From contig NZ_PYWI01000008.1 in the NCBI RefSeq assembly GCF_003049575.1, positions 1-64,000 of the forward strand: a stretch of 64,000 nt of DNA. The letters run 5' to 3'. The notes beneath the pieces were generated by a model. It saw only the letters and a program-made list of their open reading frames with translations. It was not told where the DNA came from and made no database searches. Positions 7,112 to 15,747 of this stretch are shown one piece after another. Position numbers and translations under genes: made by a program. Source of the DNA: Lysinibacillus parviboronicapiens. GTDB lineage: Bacteria > Bacillota > Bacilli > Bacillales_A > Planococcaceae. Each line of letters begins with the position of its first letter. Position 1 is the first letter of the stretch.

Positions 7112-7876
7112 TTACTCTTGTGGTGGAAACTTGAGATTCTGATACATCTTGAAAAATGGACATGTAGCTGGACTACGGTCATCATCACTGATAAAATACT
7201 GTTTCCATTCGTGGTTGTCCGCTTGCCCATACCATTTTAAATCGGGATGACCTGGAATGGCATCATAGGCATCAATGCGCTTACGAATCAATTTTTTTAA
7301 ATTGCGACCAAAGACAGTCGTGTCGTTCATGTCCGCAAATACCCAGCGGGGTTGAAATGCCATAAACAGTGTTGGAAAATAACGACTTCTTCGCAATTGA
7401 TGTGCTGGTGTAGCGCAGAATACAAAATAAGGCTCCCCATCAAAACAAAATTCCCATTGATAATTGGACGGGTCTGACGGAATATCTACTGGCCAATCCA
7501 CATCATCATATGTCGTTAAATTGTTTAAAACTGACCAAAATAATTGCCGATAATCCTCTACCTCATAGTCGTTAAGCAACTCTTCAGGCGTTTCAAAAAA
7601 TACCGCCAATGAAGTATATTCCCCCGAGGTTCGAGCACATGAATTGTACGCCTTTAGGCATGCTGCTAGTTCTTTTGCGGAATGAACCTCGCGTGGATCG
7701 CCAACAAAACCATATCGCAGTTCATTCGAAAAATAGCCCTTTCTGGCTGGGATACAAGGGAACGTATTGGCGTCATCTGCAACCATGGCAGAGAAGGCTT
7801 TATAAGCGGTCTGTTGCCATAACGGAAGCGTTTCTACATGTTTGTCTAGCCAGTGCTTTTCTAAAACTGCATCCAC
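7112..7876 (-). CDS. YqcI/YcgG family protein (possible heme-dependent N-hydroxylase)
   Basis: The 254-residue product has the family hallmarks FPCIPARKGYF (39-49), an RYGFVGDP segment and FPTLFMAFQPRWVF. The YqcI/YcgG family includes GntA, a heme-dependent enzyme that N-hydroxylates a guanidino compound in guanitoxin biosynthesis; most members are uncharacterised. Its position next to an arginine-deiminase-fold enzyme and an amino-acid permease fits a guanidino substrate, but it is on the opposite strand and the link is inference. Start: GTG 7 nt after GGAGGAG; no other start has a comparable site. Confidence 0.7.
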   Translation of the reverse strand: MDAVLEKHWLDKHVETLPLWQQTAYKAFSAMVADDANTFPCIPARKGYFSNELRYGFVGDPREVHSAKELAACLKAYNSCARTSGEYTSLAVFFETPEELLNDYEVEDYRQLFWSVLNNLTTYDDVDWPVDIPSDPSNYQWEFCFDGEPYFVFCATPAHQLRRSRYFPTLFMAFQPRWVFADMNDTTVFGRNLKKLIRKRIDAYDAIPGHPDLKWYGQADNHEWKQYFISDDDRSPATCPFFKMYQNLKFPPQE

Positions 7877-8154
7877 TTGAGTCTCCTCCTTCTCTACATC
7901 CTTAGACTATTAATGAAGCACTAATTGGGTGACGACTCACACGTAATTATTTGAAATAAATACATATGCTTTTGCTTGTTTAACGAACGATTCAGCGATG
8001 TTAAAATAAAACTAAGATGGTATTAAATGATTATTTATCTATTACTTATCGTATCATGAACAGTGTTGTAGAAGAAATAACAGAAGTTTGAAAATTTAGG
8101 TTAATTTGTGGTTTTAAAAAATAATTGGCGAGATTTTCTGAGGAGTGACAGGAA

Positions 8155-9015
8155 TTGCAGCAATCAATTGTTAAGGTAACAAATCGTATGATCAGCATCA
8201 TGTCAAACGCAGAAAATGAAGCGGAACTGTCAACATACAAAGTGTTACAGCCGGTTCATTTTCTGATTGCTTGTTTAGCAGAAAAAGGTGGAGCACTTGG
8301 AGAAATATCATGGAAGAGCACCTTAGAGGTAGCTTCTTTGAGGGTTTTGGCAGAGGAGCTGTGTACGGATTTAAATCAACATACCGCAACAAGTGAATTT
8401 TTCTCTGTTCCAGTAACGGAAGATGTGTTAACCGTCTTGGAAGTGGCTTTTCAATATATGAAAAAATATAAGCAAGTCTACATGAATGAAGGGCACTTAC
8501 TCAAAGCATTATTGACGACTCACACGCTTGACCATTTTGTTTCAGATGAAGATAAGAAAATATTATTAAGCCTTGGGACGGCCTCCCGAGATATGATTGC
8601 TTACCTTGACCAATATCAATTTCCTCAAGTGCATTCGAACTTCATTCGTAAAGTTAATGTACACGATGCAAACGACCTTCTTCATTTTGTGGAACATCAA
8701 TTTTCAAAACAATGGTCAGAAACGATTAGAAGTGCATTTTTGCTAGATGAACCTTCTATCTATATAGCATTTGATAGTAAAGATGAAATAGTAGGGTTTG
8801 CCGCTTTTGATGTATATAAAAATAGAAAAGGCTATTTCGGTCCGATGGGCGTCTCACACTCTAATAGAGTGAAAGGAATCGGCTATTCTTTGCTGCATCA
8901 TTGTTTAAAAGATATGCATGATATCGGCTATGAATATGCCATTATTGGAGGAGCAGGTCCGCTAGAATTTTATGAAAGAGCGTGTAAGGCAGTTGTTATT
9001 CCTACAGCATATTGA
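8155..9015 (+). CDS. Clp N-terminal (double Clp repeat) domain fused to GNAT acetyltransferase
   Basis: The 286-residue product has two parts. Residues about 1-150 resemble the ClpC/ClpA N-domain: a helical repeat with LQPVHFLIACLAEKGG and a second unit MNEGHLLKALLTTH. Residues about 155-280 look like a GNAT acyltransferase: IVGFAAFDVYKN, then GPMGVSHSNRVKGIGYSLL as the acetyl-CoA loop, and GPLEFYERACKA near the end. No AAA+ ATPase is present, so it is not a Clp chaperone. The Clp_N part may bind a protein partner or target that the GNAT domain acetylates. TTG start 9 nt after AGGAG. Substrate unknown. Confidence 0.65.
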   Translation: MQQSIVKVTNRMISIMSNAENEAELSTYKVLQPVHFLIACLAEKGGALGEISWKSTLEVASLRVLAEELCTDLNQHTATSEFFSVPVTEDVLTVLEVAFQYMKKYKQVYMNEGHLLKALLTTHTLDHFVSDEDKKILLSLGTASRDMIAYLDQYQFPQVHSNFIRKVNVHDANDLLHFVEHQFSKQWSETIRSAFLLDEPSIYIAFDSKDEIVGFAAFDVYKNRKGYFGPMGVSHSNRVKGIGYSLLHHCLKDMHDIGYEYAIIGGAGPLEFYERACKAVVIPTAY

Positions 9016-9039
9016 AGATTGATAAAGTGAAACTTCAAT

Positions 9040-9067
9040 CAGTGGGGGTTTGCTTCATCCTCCACTG
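9040..9067. other. Hairpin in a non-coding stretch, possible mobile-element scar
   Basis: CAGTGGGGG (9040-9048) pairs with CCTCCACTG (9059-9067). It opens a 180-bp stretch without a gene (9016-9194) at the left edge of three broken genes. It resembles the end of an insertion element, but I cannot name a family and no transposase is present. Confidence 0.3.
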
Positions 9068-9194
9068 ATGGTTCGTTGTTGATCCAATCGAGCTTTTACA
9101 GTCAGTCCATCGCCCGGCTAGTTGACTCGTTCTCATCTTTCTACTTGAGGTGGGCGTCTTACTGACCGTTAATTTTGGAAAAAGGTGATGATTG

Positions 9195-9606
9195 TTGATG
9201 ATGAAAAAAGTTAATTCCTCGGTCCATAAGCAACCTGCTATCTCTTGCGACCTCACATCATAAAGTTGAGCAAGAATATGAAAAATATGTAACTTCATCA
9301 AATCGAACATTATATAGTTTTGACATTGCAGGAGAGATAGTGGGATGTATCGGGATTGAACAAATAAGTTTAATTGCGTGCGAAATTAAACACATTGCAG
9401 TATTTGCCAATCGAAGAGGATATGGTATTGGCAGCAAAATGATACATTCTATTTCTGATAAATATTCACTGATTTCTGCAGAGACGGATCATGATGCCAT
9501 AGCATTCTATCGAAACTACGGTTTTACGATAACGAGTCTAGGAGAGAAGTATCCAGGTGTAGAACGATTTCTATGTGAATATAAAAAACCAATAATTATT
9601 ACCTAG
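9195..9606 (+). pseudogene. GNAT family acetyltransferase, frameshifted
   Basis: The conserved part reads IVGCIGIEQ, HIAVFANRRGYGIGSKMI (acetyl-CoA binding loop RRGYGIG) and AIAFYRNYGF, a typical GNAT fold. Upstream, the same frame is open back to 9204 and encodes KLIPRSISNLLSLA, but the only start codons with a ribosome binding site (AAAGGTGA at 9181, then TTG/ATG at 9195-9203) are in another frame. Removing one A from the A6 run at 9204-9209 would join them. So the gene carries a +1 shift in a homopolymer near its start: either decayed, slipping, or a sequencing error. Confidence 0.65.
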
Positions 9607-9619
9607 GAGGGTTGAGAAT

Positions 9620-10097
9620 TTGAGAAAGACTGAAATTGTTCCTTGGACAAAAAATTGGGAAGAATCCTACAATCAAGAAGGCGAAAATACTAAAAGAGAT
9701 ATTTCACAATGAATTGCTTGAGATAGGTAGTACAGCAGTTCAATGCATTGGGTACGCAAAACCAATAATAGATATATTAATCGTAGTAAAAAAAATTGAA
9801 AATGTGGATGTATACGCTGATAAAATGCAATCAATAGGGTATGTCGCAAGAGCGCAATACGGAATAGCTGGTAGAAGATACTTCCCTAAAGGCCTAGATA
9901 AAAGGACGCTTCATGTACATATTTATCAACAGGGGCATGAGAATATTGAAAAGCATCTAAACTTTAAAGCATACTTATTCAATAACCCTGACATAGCAAA
10001 AGAATACGGTAATTTAAAAATTAAACTTGCCAATCAGTATCCGGAAGATACACATCTCTATCAGAAGGGCAAAGAAGATTTATTCGGGATTATATAG
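9620..10097 (+). pseudogene. GrpB family (UPF0157) nucleotidyltransferase-like protein, frameshifted
   Basis: A TTG at 9620, 9 nt after AGGAGG, opens the frame MRKTEIVPWTKNWEESYNQE, the usual GrpB N-terminus. Around 9680 homology moves to another frame (KAKILKEIF, EIGSTAV, KPIIDILIVV, GIAGRRYFPKG, KRTLHVHIYQ, YQKGKEDLF), which runs to 10097. The first frame stops at about 9713. The family belongs to the nucleotidyltransferase-like fold; the HIGSTAVPG motif is eroded here (EIGSTAVQCIG). It lies between two other broken genes. Confidence 0.65.
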
Positions 10098-10348
10098 GAA
10101 AAAACCACGAGCATGCTTCCTTTGATTTTGATGTGCACCAAGTTGAGTATTATTTTCTGTGCAACCTAATTGATGACAGGGACCACACCAAAATACCAAC
10201 AAATCCAGATAGCCATCAGGTTGGGGTAGAATGGTTACCTATTCATGATTTACTGCAATATCGGATCTATCCTAAAGAACTAAGAAAGTGCATAATACAG
10301 CATATTAATAATCAAAAGTCTCCGATTTATTTAGGCGATGTAAATTAA
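10098..10348 (+). pseudogene. NUDIX hydrolase remnant (C-terminal half)
   Basis: The frame reads GKNHEHASFDFDVHQVEYYFLCNLID and later GVEWLPIHDLLQYRIYPKELR, the back half of a small NUDIX hydrolase. The NUDIX box itself and a start codon are missing; the frame enters directly from the end of the GrpB remnant, which suggests a deletion. No function expected. Confidence 0.5.
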
Positions 10349-10452
10349 GAAGCTGTTTTGTCATCAAGGCATCTGACCGTAAAAGTATTGTGAATTCGAT
10401 ACGATAGATCTGGATGTTTTGTATTGAGTGATATGTACGTAGTCAGTGAATT

Positions 10453-10593
10453 GGAACGGAAGGGGCAACGCTTCCGAATCCTATTGGCTACGAAAGCGTG
10501 AGTGGAACGTAGCGGGAAGAGCGGGACAGTTGAGTCCTGGACTAGCAAAATGATGAGAGCGGCTTGGTTCCGCCCGCAGTGAACATCAATGGT
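10453..10593. repeat. Degenerate Bacillaceae interspersed repeat
   Basis: A G-rich non-coding block with GGAACGGAAGGGG near the start, GCGGGAAGAGCGGGACAG in the middle and GGTTCCGCCCGC near the end. This order resembles the long interspersed element common in Bacillaceae genomes that runs from GGAACGGAAGGG to GGAAAGCGAGCG. A second fragment in the other orientation lies at 15491-15540. Recognition is from memory, not alignment. Confidence 0.4.
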
Positions 10594-10612
10594 CTTATTC
10601 AACGATAACATA

Positions 10613-10660
10613 AAAGAATCCACTTTGATTTTTCAAAATGGATTCTTTTAATTTTTTTTA
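10613..10660. terminator. Bidirectional terminator
   Basis: AAAAGAATCCACTTTGA (10613-10629) pairs with TCAAAATGGATTCTTTT (10634-10650), then T8 on the plus strand. It also serves the minus-strand marR gene ending at 10685. Confidence 0.75.
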
Positions 10661-10684
10661 ACGATAATTTTGAGGCATTGTGGT

Positions 10685-11122
10685 CTATTTTTGACGATTG
10701 AATAGCTTACTTTGTAGCACATTTAAAGCATGTTGAATTTCTGCTAAATCTTCCTCTGTGACATTTTGCATGAGCTGTTGAAAACGTACTTCAACACAGG
10801 CAAAAGCCTCATTCATCATATGTTCTCCATCCTTCGAAAGACAAATAGATTGTTTTCTGCGGTCCTCGGTATCAGTAATTTTTTCGATTAGATTTTTTTC
10901 TTGGAGTTTTTTGAGTTCACGGCTTGTATTAGGTAATGACATATGTTGGCAATCACTAATTTCAGTAGGTGTGACAGGCTGGCTCACTTTTATATATTCC
11001 AGAATTTTATATTGAACAGGCGTAACGGTGTCGATGTTAACGTTTTGTGTTAAGTCATGTGTTACCTCATGTACGGCTGTTGTAAACGTGACAAATTGAT
11101 TGAATAATGCACTCTTGTCCAT
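10685..11122 (-). CDS. MarR family transcriptional regulator
   Basis: The 145-residue product is a winged-helix MarR protein: VTPVQYKILEYI, the recognition helix region TPTEISDCQHMSLPNTSRELKKL written in part as LPNTSRELKKLQEKNLI, and the wing TEDRRKQSICLS. Such proteins are dimeric repressors that release DNA on binding phenolic or electrophilic ligands. It is divergent from a quinone reductase gene with a 22-bp inverted repeat between them, so it very likely represses both. The ATG at 11122 has AGAGGTGA 5 nt upstream and is preferred over upstream in-frame starts. Confidence 0.85.
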   Translation of the reverse strand: MDKSALFNQFVTFTTAVHEVTHDLTQNVNIDTVTPVQYKILEYIKVSQPVTPTEISDCQHMSLPNTSRELKKLQEKNLIEKITDTEDRRKQSICLSKDGEHMMNEAFACVEVRFQQLMQNVTEEDLAEIQHALNVLQSKLFNRQK

Positions 11123-11170
11123 AGAACTCACCTCTATTGACAAGATAACAAATAACTTATCGTAAAACAA

Positions 11171-11224
11171 TTATCATTTGACAACTAAATAAAAGGAGGG
11201 TATTATTTAGTTATCAAATGATAA
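11171..11224. promoter_or_regulatory. Large inverted-repeat operator between marR and the oxidoreductase
   Basis: Arm 11171-11192 and arm 11203-11224 are reverse complements over 22 bp with one mismatch, separated by 10 bp. Each arm contains its own near-palindrome (TTATCATTTGACAA; TTATCAAATGATAA), so two dimer sites may lie side by side. The AGGAGG-like sequence in the spacer is not used by a gene. The site sits right before the oxidoreductase start and on the marR promoter side. Confidence 0.75.
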
Positions 11225-11239
11225 GTAATGGAGGCTATT

Positions 11240-11827
11240 ATGAAAACATTAATTATTTACACGTATCCTAATCATAAAAGTTTAAACTTTGCCTTTTTGC
11301 AGGAGGTTATGAAAGGTTGTAACGAAAATCCGTACATAAGTGAATTACAAGTCTTGGATTTGTACGAAGAAAACTTTGATCCGATTTTACAATTTAATGA
11401 ACATAAGCGTCGTCGTGATATGTATCGAGATCCTAAGCTAGCAAAATATAGAGACCAACTTACGTGGGCTGACAAAATTGTCTTTGTGTATCCAATATGG
11501 TGGGGAAGACCGCCAGCGATGCTGCTTGGCTATATAGATCAATTATTTGCGGCCAATTTTGCTTACAGAGATAAAAAAGGACTACTACCGGAGGGGCTGC
11601 TAAAAGGAAAATCAGTCGTTTGTATATCGACGATGAAGGGCCCTACAAAATATCCACTGTTATGGCTAAATAATGCCCATAAAGTTTTGATGAGAAAGGC
11701 TTTATTTAATTTCGTAGGGATTAAGAAAGTGAAGTTCTTTGAATTTGGCAATATGGAGAGTAAAAAGGGAGGGCAACACAAAAAATTAGAAAAAATCTAT
11801 CAGTATTTTAGCAAAGTAGCTTCCTAG
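11240..11827 (+). CDS. NAD(P)H-dependent flavodoxin-fold oxidoreductase (quinone reductase type)
   Basis: The 195-residue product is of the NQO1/MdaB/KefF flavodoxin-2 family, FMN or FAD enzymes that reduce quinones by two electrons. Seen: MKTLIIYTYPNHKSLNFAF (phosphate loop), WADKIVFVYPIWWGRPPAML and LLPEGLLKGKSVVCISTMKGP. ATG at 11240 with GGAGG 5 nt upstream; an in-frame ATG at 11228 lies inside the operator and lacks a site. It is probably induced by quinones or electrophiles through the divergent MarR protein. Confidence 0.85.
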   Translation: MKTLIIYTYPNHKSLNFAFLQEVMKGCNENPYISELQVLDLYEENFDPILQFNEHKRRRDMYRDPKLAKYRDQLTWADKIVFVYPIWWGRPPAMLLGYIDQLFAANFAYRDKKGLLPEGLLKGKSVVCISTMKGPTKYPLLWLNNAHKVLMRKALFNFVGIKKVKFFEFGNMESKKGGQHKKLEKIYQYFSKVAS

Positions 11828-11838
11828 TAAGTGATGAC

Positions 11839-11882
11839 AAAAGCAGACGATGCAACAAGGATGTCGCAACGTCTGCTTTCAT
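11839..11882. terminator. Bidirectional terminator between convergent genes
   Basis: AAAGCAGACG (11840-11849) pairs with CGTCTGCTTT (11870-11879); inner GATGCAAC/GTCGCAAC arms may extend it. It separates the oxidoreductase from the convergent histidine kinase gene. Confidence 0.65.
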
Positions 11883-11884
11883 GT

Positions 11885-12946
11885 TCATTTTATACCTTCA
11901 AGGGGCAGTGTAATAGTAAATGTTGTATGTTCGGCAAGCTTACTTTGAACCGTGATGTTACCGTGATGCATATCGAGTATTTTTTTTACAATGGATAATC
12001 CGAGGCCGCTGCCGCCATTTGTAGCAACCCGCGATTGATCTGCTTTATAAAAACGTTCAAAAATATGCTTTTGTTGTTCTTCAGTCAGTCCGATGCCGTT
12101 ATCAGTAATGACAACGGTCACTGTATCGAGTTGTGAAGTCATCGTAAGCCTAATGTTGCCAGCATGCGGTGTAAATTTAATGCTATTGCTGAGTAAATTC
12201 ATCCAAACTTGATTCATTAAATCTTCATCCGCGATAAACGAAAGGTGCTTCAATTGAATATCCATGTCAATATTTTTCTCTAACCAATTAGGTTCAAGCG
12301 ATAATACAACATTCCGTAATTGCTTATCTAGCCGATAAAGCTTCGGTTCGAACGGGTGGTGCTGAGATTCTAAGGAAGTCAGCTTTAGTAAATTATCACT
12401 AATTTTCGATAACCGATGACTTTCCATCTCGATGATTTCTAAATAGTGATGCCGTTTGTCCTCCGATAAGTCAATGTTTTTCAAAGCCTTGGCAAAGCCG
12501 TTAATAGAGGTGAGGGGTGATTGAATTTCATGCGAAACATTTGAGATAAATTCTTGCCGCATGCGCTCTAATTCACCCAATTCCACCGCCATATTGTTAA
12601 TACCACTAATGAGTTGACCAAAATGATCATTATCCTCATCTGATTTGAGATCTAATTGAACACTAAAATCGCCTTTAGCAATGCGCCCAATCGCATCGAC
12701 AATGGTGTCCCAATAGTTACGTTGTTTTTTTAAACCTAGTAAAAAAATGATGGCGGCTGAGCAGGCGAACAGCACAAATACAGCGATGACTGTATTGAAT
12801 TGTTGCCAAAATCCATAGGGATGTTTCCCTAACCAACTATAAATCCAAGAAGTGATATGAAAGGCAATAAACGCAAATATTATATTTGCCACCAAAAAGA
12901 CAGTTAGTACCATGAGTAGTCTGAGGACAAATTTCCCATTTTTCAT
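11885..12946 (-). CDS. Sensor histidine kinase of a two-component system
   Basis: A 353-residue membrane kinase: two hydrophobic helices (about 8-31 and 50-72) around a very short outside loop, a HAMP linker (about 74-127), a HisKA dimerisation domain with phospho-acceptor His139 (VSHEIQSPL), and a HATPase domain with N box MNLLSNSIKFT, DNGIGL and GGSGLGLSI. The short extracellular part suggests intramembrane sensing, as in kinases that detect membrane stress. Its ATG overlaps the response regulator stop (ATGA). Ordered behind bmrA and the regulator, so the trio may be one drug- or envelope-stress unit. Confidence 0.9.
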   Translation of the reverse strand: MKNGKFVLRLLMVLTVFLVANIIFAFIAFHITSWIYSWLGKHPYGFWQQFNTVIAVFVLFACSAAIIFLLGLKKQRNYWDTIVDAIGRIAKGDFSVQLDLKSDEDNDHFGQLISGINNMAVELGELERMRQEFISNVSHEIQSPLTSINGFAKALKNIDLSEDKRHHYLEIIEMESHRLSKISDNLLKLTSLESQHHPFEPKLYRLDKQLRNVVLSLEPNWLEKNIDMDIQLKHLSFIADEDLMNQVWMNLLSNSIKFTPHAGNIRLTMTSQLDTVTVVITDNGIGLTEEQQKHIFERFYKADQSRVATNGGSGLGLSIVKKILDMHHGNITVQSKLAEHTTFTITLPLEGIK

Positions 12947-13620
12947 GCGTGCAATTCCAATCGATAACCTAGACCTCGAATCGTTCGTATAGTGAACCCG
13001 CTGTTTTCTTCTGGAAACCGTTCACGCAGTCTTTTAATGTGAACATCCACGGTCCGTTCATCACCTTCATAGTCGTAGCCCCAAATTTCTTCTATTAACT
13101 GTTCACGCGAGAATGTTTTCCCCGTGTAACTTGCTAATGTAAATAAAAGCTCGAATTCCTTTAAGCGTAGTGTAATATGCTCGCCATCATACACGAGTTC
13201 GTACGTATTACGATTCATTTTAACGTTGCCAATTTCCACAGTTTGCGATAAGGAAATATGATAGCGCTTTAGAATGGATTTTACGCGAACGATTAACTCA
13301 GCTGGCTCAAATGGCTTCACAAGATAATCGTCTGTGCCAAGGTTAAAACCTTTCACCTTCTGGGCGGTTTCTCCTTTTGCCGTTAGCATCAGGATGGGTA
13401 AGTCATGATGATACTGTCGTATTTCCTTACATAATTCCCAACCGTCCATGTTCGGCATCATAATATCCATGATGACCATATCCACTTTTTCTGTATTAAG
13501 TTTGGACAGTGCATCTACACCGTCCATTGCTTCAACAACCTCTAAGCCTTCATTTTGTAAAAATACTTTGACTAATTCCCTAATGTGATTATCATCATCC
13601 ACAACTAATAGTTTTGTCAT
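12943..13620 (-). CDS. OmpR/PhoB family response regulator
   Basis: A 225-residue regulator with a receiver domain (DDD at 8-10, phospho-acceptor Asp52 in MDIMMPNMDG, Lys in LVKPF) and a C-terminal winged helix (SREQLIEEIWGYDYEGDERTV, RGLGYRL end). The ATG at 13620 has GAAAGG upstream; a TTG at 13638 would add six residues before the usual MTKLLVVDDD start. It overlaps the kinase gene by 4 nt and starts 21 nt after the bmrA stop, so all three are one operon. Confidence 0.9.
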   Translation of the reverse strand: MTKLLVVDDDNHIRELVKVFLQNEGLEVVEAMDGVDALSKLNTEKVDMVIMDIMMPNMDGWELCKEIRQYHHDLPILMLTAKGETAQKVKGFNLGTDDYLVKPFEPAELIVRVKSILKRYHISLSQTVEIGNVKMNRNTYELVYDGEHITLRLKEFELLFTLASYTGKTFSREQLIEEIWGYDYEGDERTVDVHIKRLRERFPEENSGFTIRTIRGLGYRLELHA

Positions 13621-13640
13621 GATAACAAATCCTTTCAACT

Positions 13641-15388
13641 TTACTCTTTAATACGTAATTGCTGTTTGGCAAACTCTCTGTACATATCGTGTGTTTTAAA
13701 TAACGTTTCATGGGTGCCACTACCAGTAATATGGCCTTTCTCAACAAATAGTATTTGATCGGCATCCACTACAGTAGAGAGGCGGTGCGCAATAACAACT
13801 GTTGTTCTGCCTTGCATTAAATTATCCAACGCTTTTTGAACATAAATTTCTGATTTACTATCAAGACTTGAGGTTGCTTCATCTAACATTAAAATTTGTG
13901 GATCACGCAATAATGCGCGTGCGATGGCAATGCGTTGTCGTTGTCCACCAGAAAGCTTTATGCCGCGTTCGCCGACTTCTGTCTCGAATTTATCGGGCAG
14001 TTCATTAATAAAGTGATCAGCATAAGCCATTTTTGTCACTTTGTGCAGTTCCTCATCTGGCACTTCTCTGCCGATACCATAGCAAATATTATCGCGAATG
14101 GTTCCGGATATCAGCGCACTTTCCTGCGCAACGTAGCCAATTAGGCTTCTCCAAGAATGGAGGGAGAATGTTTCAATCGGTGTATCTCCGAGTGTAATGA
14201 TGCCTTTAGTAGGGCGATAGTATCGTTCTAGTAAAGAGAATGTCGTCGTTTTTCCTCCGCCACTTGGTCCAACAATAGCTGTCACTTTACCTGGTTCAAT
14301 GGAGAAATTGATAGCAGATAATATGGCTTCCTCACCATATGCAAAGTCTACATTTTTTACATGAATCGGGTCCTTTACGGTATCTAATTGTTGACCTACA
14401 TAAATATCTTCTTCTTCGTGTTCAAGTAAGGCGCTGATGCGTTCTGTGGCACCCATCGCTTTTTGCAATTGTGTGAAGAACATTGTTAATTGCGTCATTG
14501 GTATGATGATTTGAATTAAATATAAAATAAACGCTACCATGTCGCCAGCTGTGAGCTCACCAGAAGAAACACGCACACCACCATAGCCGATGATCGCAAC
14601 GAGTACAGACATCAGCACAAAGGAAATTAACGGTGAAATAAGTGCATGGATTTTTGCTTCTTTTAAGCCAAAGTTAAATAAATTGGTAATGCCTTTTTTA
14701 CCACGTTGATATTCAATGGTTTCGGCATTAGATGCCTTCACTAAACGTGTTTCCGGTAAAACTTGATTTAAGACCGCTGTAAATTTCGCCGTTTCGTCTT
14801 GCATCCCTTTTGAAATCACAAACATGCGTTTTCCTAATAACATTAAAATAATCATTGCTACCGGCACAGCAATTAGCATGACTACTGTCATTTTCCAATC
14901 TAAGAATAATAGAATGATGACGGAACCAATAATGGAAATAACGCCTGTTAAACAGTTCGCAAGATGTTCAGTAATAAGATCCTTAACCACTGCTGTATCA
15001 TTTGTGACGCGACTTACGTCTCCCCTGTATCATGATTATCATAGTAAGGGATAGGTAAGTGCAGTAGTTTTCTCCATAATTGATCTCTCAATTTTGCTAC
15101 AACTTGATGACCAACACGGTTTAAAAAATAGATTGAAAGCCCACTCGCGATGGCCTGGGCGATAAAGGCAACACCTAATAAAATGATTTGCCAATAATCA
15201 AGGGATTCCAATGAAAAGCCATCCACCAGTTTTTTTGTAAATAATGGCACGATAAAGCCCACGCCGGTCGTCGCTAAGCTCATACATAAGGCAACGATTA
15301 AAAGCAGTGTTGGGGGTTCTGCTTGTTTTATAAGTCGTATAAAACGTCGCCAATCTGTCGATTTAGCTTCCTTTTTTATTGCTTTCAT
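13641..15388 (-). pseudogene. bmrA: BmrA-type multidrug ABC exporter, frameshifted
   Basis: The half-transporter matches BmrA (YvcC) of B. subtilis in order and length: membrane domain (FVPLFTKKLVDGFS-like segment near residues 45-60), then a nucleotide-binding domain with Walker [10 protein letters not shown], signature LSGGQRQR, Walker [14 protein letters not shown] and H-loop IAHRLS. The first 124 codons end DTGET at 15014; the rest resumes in another frame as [14 protein letters not shown] single missing G at about 15018-15020 explains it. Restored length would be 582 residues (BmrA 589). Everything else is intact, so this may be a recent mutation or a sequencing error. Confidence 0.8.
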
Positions 15389-15490
15389 TGTTCAAAATCC
15401 TCCTCAATTTTCGTAAAGAAATGTTTAGTACTGCTATGTCATTACTATAACACTAGTTTATGAACTGAATATGAAATGAAAAAGGAAAAA

Positions 15491-15540
15491 GCCACTCGCT
15501 TTCCGTGGGGGCAGCTAGCTCGGTCCTCCACAGGAATCTC
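15491..15540. repeat. Fragment of a Bacillaceae interspersed repeat
   Basis: GCCACTCGCTTTCCGTGGGG followed by CAGCTAGCTCGG and TCCTCCACAGGAATCTC resembles the conserved end of the Bacillaceae element that reads CGCTCGCTTTCCGTGGGG ... CTCCTGCGGG. It is non-coding and lies upstream of bmrA in the 15389-15631 gap. Confidence 0.45.
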
Positions 15541-15631
15541 ACAACTTTTCCCTCTCGATACGCAAATCAGGGGTATGTGGTGCAATTATGGTGAAAAACT
15601 TACAGAGAAATAGACTAACTCGCATTTGAAC

Positions 15632-15679
15632 AAAAAATCAAAAGGTTTCGGGAATGTCCAGCATTCCCGAAACCTTTTG
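15632..15679 (-). terminator. Rho-independent terminator of the zinc-ribbon gene
   Basis: A perfect 18-bp stem (15639-15656 with 15662-15679) with a 5-nt loop; on the minus strand it is followed by ATTTTTTG. Confidence 0.9.
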
Positions 15680-15747
15680 TCTTCAATCTGAGGCAAAACT
15701 AAATAATAATTTTTGCCTTTCATGTTGTAACTAATTGATACTAATTG

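Noticed and set aside
9035-9310. 91-codon minus-strand frame
   Set aside because: It covers a hairpin and the antisense of a GNAT remnant; no site, no homology.
10345-10623. 92-codon minus-strand frame
   Set aside because: It lies over a degenerate interspersed repeat and a terminator.
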